Below the pieces are notes generated by a model that had not been told where the DNA came from, searched no databases, and saw only the letters and a list, made by a program, of their open reading frames with translations. Shown in pieces: positions 60,173-64,000 of a stretch of 64,000 bases of DNA. Origin of the DNA: Streptomyces diastaticus subsp. diastaticus. GTDB taxonomy: Bacteria; Actinomycetota; Actinomycetes; Streptomycetales; Streptomycetaceae. The stretch spans positions 1-64,000 of the forward strand of contig NZ_BLLN01000003.1 in the NCBI RefSeq assembly GCF_011170125.1, in the 5' to 3' direction. The position numbers and the translations under genes are program-made. Position 1 is the stretch's first letter. Each line of letters opens with the position of its first letter.

Positions 60173-63100
60173 GTGTACGTGGACCACACCCTTCCGAAGC
60201 TCAAGCACGTCGCGAGAGTGCTGGTCTCCGTGGCGGTCCTCACCGCCGTGGCGCTCCTGGTCGCCCTCATCCCGTCCACCGACGTCGCGTACGCGGCCTC
60301 GCTGAAGGACGAGCGGCCCGAACTGGTCGACGACAAGTCCGTGCCCGGCACCGACCACGTCCCGAAGAAGCGCTCCAGACCCGACGACGCCGCGCGCCCC
60401 CACACCCCCGGCGCCACCAGCTGGCCCGCCGGCCGCACCGTCACCCCCGTCACCCCGGCGGGCGAGACCCCCGCGAAGGAGCAGGCGCCGCTCCTCGGCG
60501 AGAAGGCCGACCGCGTCCCCGGCCTCCGCACCGACCTGCCCGTCGCCGCCCGTCCCGCCGGCAAGGCCGCCGCCCGCGCCGCCGCCGAGGGCCCCGCCGC
60601 CCACGTCGCCGTCGAGATCGCCGACCGCGCCGCCGCCCGCAAGGCCGGGGTCCCCGACGGCCTGCTGCTGACCGTCGCCCCCGCCGAGCCCGGCCTCCTG
60701 GCCCGCTCCGCCGACCCCGAGGCCACGCCCGCCGAGGGCAAGGTCCGCCTCGAACTCGACTACTCCGCCTACGAGAAGAACTTCGGCGCCGACTGGGGCA
60801 GCCGCCTGGGCCTGGTCGACCTCGCCACCGGCGAAGAGGTCACCACCGCCAACGACACCGCCGACCGCACCCTGACCGGCGAGATCACCCTCCCCAAGTC
60901 CGCCTCGGCCGCCCCCGCCACCCTCGCCGCCGTCGCCTCGGCCGGCGGCGCGGGCGGCAACTACGGCGCCACCTCCCTGTCACCCTCCGGCTCCTGGATG
61001 GCCGGCAGCTCCTCCGGCGGCTTCTCCTGGAGCTACCCGGTCGACGTCCCCGAGACCCCGGGCGGCCCGGCCCCCGACATCGAGATCGGCTACTCCTCGC
61101 AGGCCGTCGACGGCCGCACCGCCTCCACCAACTCCCAGTCCTCCTGGATCGCCGAGGGCTGGGACTGGGAGCCCGGCTTCATCGAGCGCCGCTACCGCCC
61201 CTGCGCCGACGACCAGGGCAGCGGCGCCAACAACCCCGGCGAGAGCGGCAAGACCGGCGACCTGTGCTGGGGCACCGAGCAGATGGTCATGTCCCTCGAC
61301 GGCTCCAGCAACGAGCTGGTCAAGGACGACAAGACCGGCGTCTGGCGCCCCGCCGACGACGACGGCACCCGGCTGGAGCGCAAGACCGGCGCCGACAACG
61401 GCGCGTACAAGGGCGAGTACTGGGTCCTCACCACCACCGACGGCACCCAGTACCACTTCGGCCTGAACAAGCTGCCCGGCGCCGGGAGCCAGCGCACCGA
61501 CTCCGTGCTCACCGTCCCCGTCGCGGGCAACCACCCCGGCGAGGACTGCCACGCCTCCGCCTTCGCCTCGTCCTTCTGCACCCAGGGCTGGCGCTGGATG
61601 CTCGACCAGGTCGTCGACCCGCTCGGCGACGCCATGACGGTCTGGTGGACCAAGGAGACCAACCGCTACGGGCAGAACGACAAGCCCGCCGGCGTCACCT
61701 ACGACCGGGCCGCGTACCCCCACCGCATCGACTACGGCCAGCGCGCCGACAAGCTCTTCACCAGCGACCCGGCCGCCCGCGTCGAGTTCGGCGTCACCGA
61801 ACGGTGCGTGCCCACCGAGGCGTTCGCCTGTGCCGAGGCAGACCGCAAGGCCGCCAACGCCAAGCACTGGCCCGACACCCCGCTGGACCAGCAGTGCCTG
61901 CCCGGCGAGGAGTGCAAGAACAAGAACACCCCGACCTTCTGGTCCACCAAGCGGCTCGCCAAGATCACCACCAAGGTGCTGGCCGGCTCCACCCTCCGCC
62001 CGGTCGACACCTTCACCCTCGACCAGAACTTCCCCGCCACCGGCGACGGCACCTCGCCCGCCCTCTGGCTCAAGTCCATCGGCCGCACCGGCCACGCGGC
62101 CGACGGCGCCACCGCCGACATGCCGAAGGTCACCTTCCGTGGCCAGCAGCTGGACAACCGCGTCGACGGCTTCGAAGGGCTGGAGCCCTTCTCCCGGCTG
62201 CGCGTCCAGGCGGTCGACACCGAGACCGGCGGCACCATCGGGGTCACCTACTCCGACGCCGAGTGCAGCGCCCGCGCCCCCGTGAAGCTCCCGGCCTCGC
62301 CGCACACCAACACGATGCGCTGCTACCCGCAGTTCTGGACCCCGAAGGGCGCCACCGACCCGGTCCAGGACTGGTTCCATAAGTACGTCGTCACCAAGGT
62401 CCGCGAGGAGGACAACGTCGCGGGCGCCCGCGCCACCGTCACCTCCTACGAGTACCTGGGCGGCGCCGCCTGGGCGTACGACGACAGCGAGCACACCGCG
62501 GCCAAGGAGCGCACCTGGTCCCAGTACCGGGGCTACGAGCGGGTCCGCACCCGCGTCGGCGACGCCAGTGACGGCGACCCCCAGCAGCTCACCGAGCACC
62601 GCTACTTCCGCGGTATGCACGGCGACAAGCTGCCCTCGGGCACCCGCACCGCCTCCGTCACCGACTCCGAGGGCGGCACCCACCCCGACCGCACCGAGTT
62701 CCAGGGCCAGCTGCGCGAGGAGATCACCTACGACGCCGTCGGCGGCTCCGTCGACTCCGCCGTCAAGGTGACCCCCTCCGCCGTGAAGACGGCTTCCCGG
62801 GCCCGTACCGGCACCACCGCGCTGGAGGCGTGGATGGTCCACCCGGTCACCTCCGAGACCCGCGAACTGGTAAAGGGCGACACGTACCGCCGCTCCACCG
62901 AGACCACCGCCTACGACAGCTACGGCATGCCCACCGAGGTCGAGGAGAAGACCGCGGGCGGCCGTCTGGTCTGCACCCTGACCAGCTACGTCCGCGACAC
63001 CGACGCGTACATCGTGGACACCGAGTCGCGCGAGGTGACCAGGAACGGCGCCTGCGACGACGCCTCGGCCACCGTCATCGACGACACCCGCTCCCTCTAC

Positions 63101-64000
63101 GACGGCGGCGCCTTCGGCGACAAGCCCACCAAGGGCCTGGTCACCGAGGTCCAGGAACTGGACGTCGACGGCAAGAGCTACACCACCACCGACCGCACCT
63201 CCTACGACCTGCACGGCCGCGAGACCGCCACCTGGGACGCCGAGGGCAACAAGACCACCGTCGCCTTCACCCCGGCCACCGTCGCCGTCCCGCACACCCA
63301 GGTCACCACCGACCCGCTCGGCCACACCGAGACCACCGAGTTCGACGTCCAGCGCGGCCTGAGCACCGCCGACATCGGGCCCAACGGCGAGCGCGTCGAC
63401 ATGGAGTACGACCCGCTGGGCCGCCTGCTCAAGGTCTGGGACATCGATCGCGACAAGACCAAGGCGCCCAACGCCCGCTACCAGTACGCCATCACCAAGA
63501 CCAAGCCCACCGTCGTCACCAACGAGACCCTCAAGGACGACGGCAGCTACGCCGTCAGCCACGAGATCCTCGACGGCCACCTGCGCGTCCGCCAGACCCA
63601 GGACCCCGCCGTCGGCGGCGAGGGCCGCATCGTCAACGACACCTTCTACGACTCCGCCGGCCGCGAGGTCGTCACCAACGACGGCTACTACAACGACCAG
63701 CCCGTCAGCACGACCATCCTGGTCGTCGGCGACAACGTCGTCCCCAGCCAGAATCGCGTCACCTACGACGGCTCCGGCGAGGCGGTCCGCGAGGTCTCGT
63801 ACGCCTACGGCGAGGAGACCACCCGCACCACCCTGGAGAAGGACGGCGACGCCTCCACCGTCGTCCCGCCCGACGGCGACACGGTGACCACCACCTACAC
63901 CGACGCCGAGGGCCGCCAGTCCCGCCTGCGCGAGTACACCAAGAAGGACCGCAGCGCCTGGCGCGACACCACGTACCACTACGACGCCCTCGACCAGCTC
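60173..64000 (+). CDS. Large secreted Rhs-repeat protein, N-terminal 1276 codons (cut by window edge)
   Basis: This is the N-terminal part of an exported Rhs/YD-repeat protein. A signal or membrane segment (VLVSVAVLTAVALLVALIPS, cleavage near AYAAS) is followed by a Pro/Ala-rich region. A beta-rich region typical of streptomycete Rhs proteins comes next (SWSYPVDVPETPGGPAPDIE, IEIGYSSQAVDGR), and YD repeats appear toward the right (TTEFDVQRGLSTADIGPNGE, MEYDPLGRLLKVWD). The Rhs core and any toxin or enzyme tip lie beyond the window, as would an immunity gene. It starts at GTG 60173 (or GTG 60179) without a strong ribosome binding site. Confidence 0.92.
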   Translation, partial: MYVDHTLPKLKHVARVLVSVAVLTAVALLVALIPSTDVAYAASLKDERPELVDDKSVPGTDHVPKKRSRPDDAARPHTPGATSWPAGRTVTPVTPAGETPAKEQAPLLGEKADRVPGLRTDLPVAARPAGKAAARAAAEGPAAHVAVEIADRAAARKAGVPDGLLLTVAPAEPGLLARSADPEATPAEGKVRLELDYSAYEKNFGADWGSRLGLVDLATGEEVTTANDTADRTLTGEITLPKSASAAPATLAAVASAGGAGGNYGATSLSPSGSWMAGSSSGGFSWSYPVDVPETPGGPAPDIEIGYSSQAVDGRTASTNSQSSWIAEGWDWEPGFIERRYRPCADDQGSGANNPGESGKTGDLCWGTEQMVMSLDGSSNELVKDDKTGVWRPADDDGTRLERKTGADNGAYKGEYWVLTTTDGTQYHFGLNKLPGAGSQRTDSVLTVPVAGNHPGEDCHASAFASSFCTQGWRWMLDQVVDPLGDAMTVWWTKETNRYGQNDKPAGVTYDRAAYPHRIDYGQRADKLFTSDPAARVEFGVTERCVPTEAFACAEADRKAANAKHWPDTPLDQQCLPGEECKNKNTPTFWSTKRLAKITTKVLAGSTLRPVDTFTLDQNFPATGDGTSPALWLKSIGRTGHAADGATADMPKVTFRGQQLDNRVDGFEGLEPFSRLRVQAVDTETGGTIGVTYSDAECSARAPVKLPASPHTNTMRCYPQFWTPKGATDPVQDWFHKYVVTKVREEDNVAGARATVTSYEYLGGAAWAYDDSEHTAAKERTWSQYRGYERVRTRVGDASDGDPQQLTEHRYFRGMHGDKLPSGTRTASVTDSEGGTHPDRTEFQGQLREEITYDAVGGSVDSAVKVTPSAVKTASRARTGTTALEAWMVHPVTSETRELVKGDTYRRSTETTAYDSYGMPTEVEEKTAGGRLVCTLTSYVRDTDAYIVDTESREVTRNGACDDASATVIDDTRSLYDGGAFGDKPTKGLVTEVQELDVDGKSYTTTDRTSYDLHGRETATWDAEGNKTTVAFTPATVAVPHTQVTTDPLGHTETTEFDVQRGLSTADIGPNGERVDMEYDPLGRLLKVWDIDRDKTKAPNARYQYAITKTKPTVVTNETLKDDGSYAVSHEILDGHLRVRQTQDPAVGGEGRIVNDTFYDSAGREVVTNDGYYNDQPVSTTILVVGDNVVPSQNRVTYDGSGEAVREVSYAYGEETTRTTLEKDGDASTVVPPDGDTVTTTYTDAEGRQSRLREYTKKDRSAWRDTTYHYDALDQL

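Noticed and set aside
60980..63979. 999-codon minus-strand Gly/Val-rich open frame
   Set aside because: Antisense of the Rhs gene, which has signal peptide, YD repeats and correct codon bias. The minus translation is low-complexity.

Overview
This window is a high-G+C actinobacterial chromosome segment that is almost certainly from Streptomyces. Nearly every real gene has G or C at the third codon position. GTG and TTG starts are common, four-base GTGA overlaps recur, and the gene content is streptomycete: DynA/DynB dynamins with a sporulation-type SsbB, a thioester surface protein with an LAATG sorting signal, XRE regulators fused to membrane-anchored domains, and large secreted Rhs/FG-GAP proteins. 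There is one tRNA, tRNA-Arg(TCT). I see no rRNA, CRISPR array, insertion sequence, integrase or phage module, so this reads as ordinary chromosome.

Layout. 1-1080 is a minus-strand stretch with coding-like composition split over several frames and interrupted by hexamer and heptamer repeats, probably a decayed gene. 1.1-9.3 kb holds a secreted TAP-type hydrolase, two coupled XRE/membrane regulators, a small GvpU-like protein, a TrmH/SpoU methyltransferase, the tRNA, a CapA lipoprotein and a second lipoprotein. 9.6-16 kb carries dynA-dynB-ssbB and the thioester surface protein. 16.5-20 kb has the ABC-F factor EttA, a coupled thioesterase and unknown gene, and a GyrI-like protein. 20-27 kb (minus) is a MacB-type ABC ATPase with two giant FtsX permeases. 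Then come a truncated haemoglobin and a PIMT-like methyltransferase.

29.3-40.4 kb (minus) is the most interesting block. It appears to be one signalling operon: a four-helix membrane protein (GlnX-like), a GlnH-like amino-acid-binding protein, a coiled-coil protein, a PknG-type kinase, a PP2C phosphatase, a VWA protein and an FHA protein. This joins the mycobacterial PknG/GlnX/GlnH glutamate-sensing arrangement to a VWA/PP2C/kinase triad and an FHA phosphothreonine reader. Three of the proteins carry zinc-ribbon pairs. The inferred flow is extracellular amino acid, GlnH, GlnX, PknG phosphorylation, FHA recognition, with PP2C as the reset.

40.8-44.5 kb is a sugar operon (ROK repressor, GH4 phospho-glycosidase, GlcNAc-kinase-like protein) with a near-perfect palindrome upstream of the repressor. 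44.6-56.9 kb holds an MscS channel, an HNH nuclease, a secreted PHB-depolymerase-like esterase, a GH84-like hexosaminidase with an altered catalytic pair, malQ with a small upstream gene, a small membrane protein, a LysR regulator and an MmpS-like protein. 56.9-64 kb is a divergent pair: a secreted FG-GAP protein and a large Rhs protein cut by the right edge. Several genes have a TANNNT -10 box 6-8 nt before the start codon, consistent with leaderless transcripts, and a dispersed GCCTCAAGCGCCGGCCGGGC repeat occurs in two intergenic regions.
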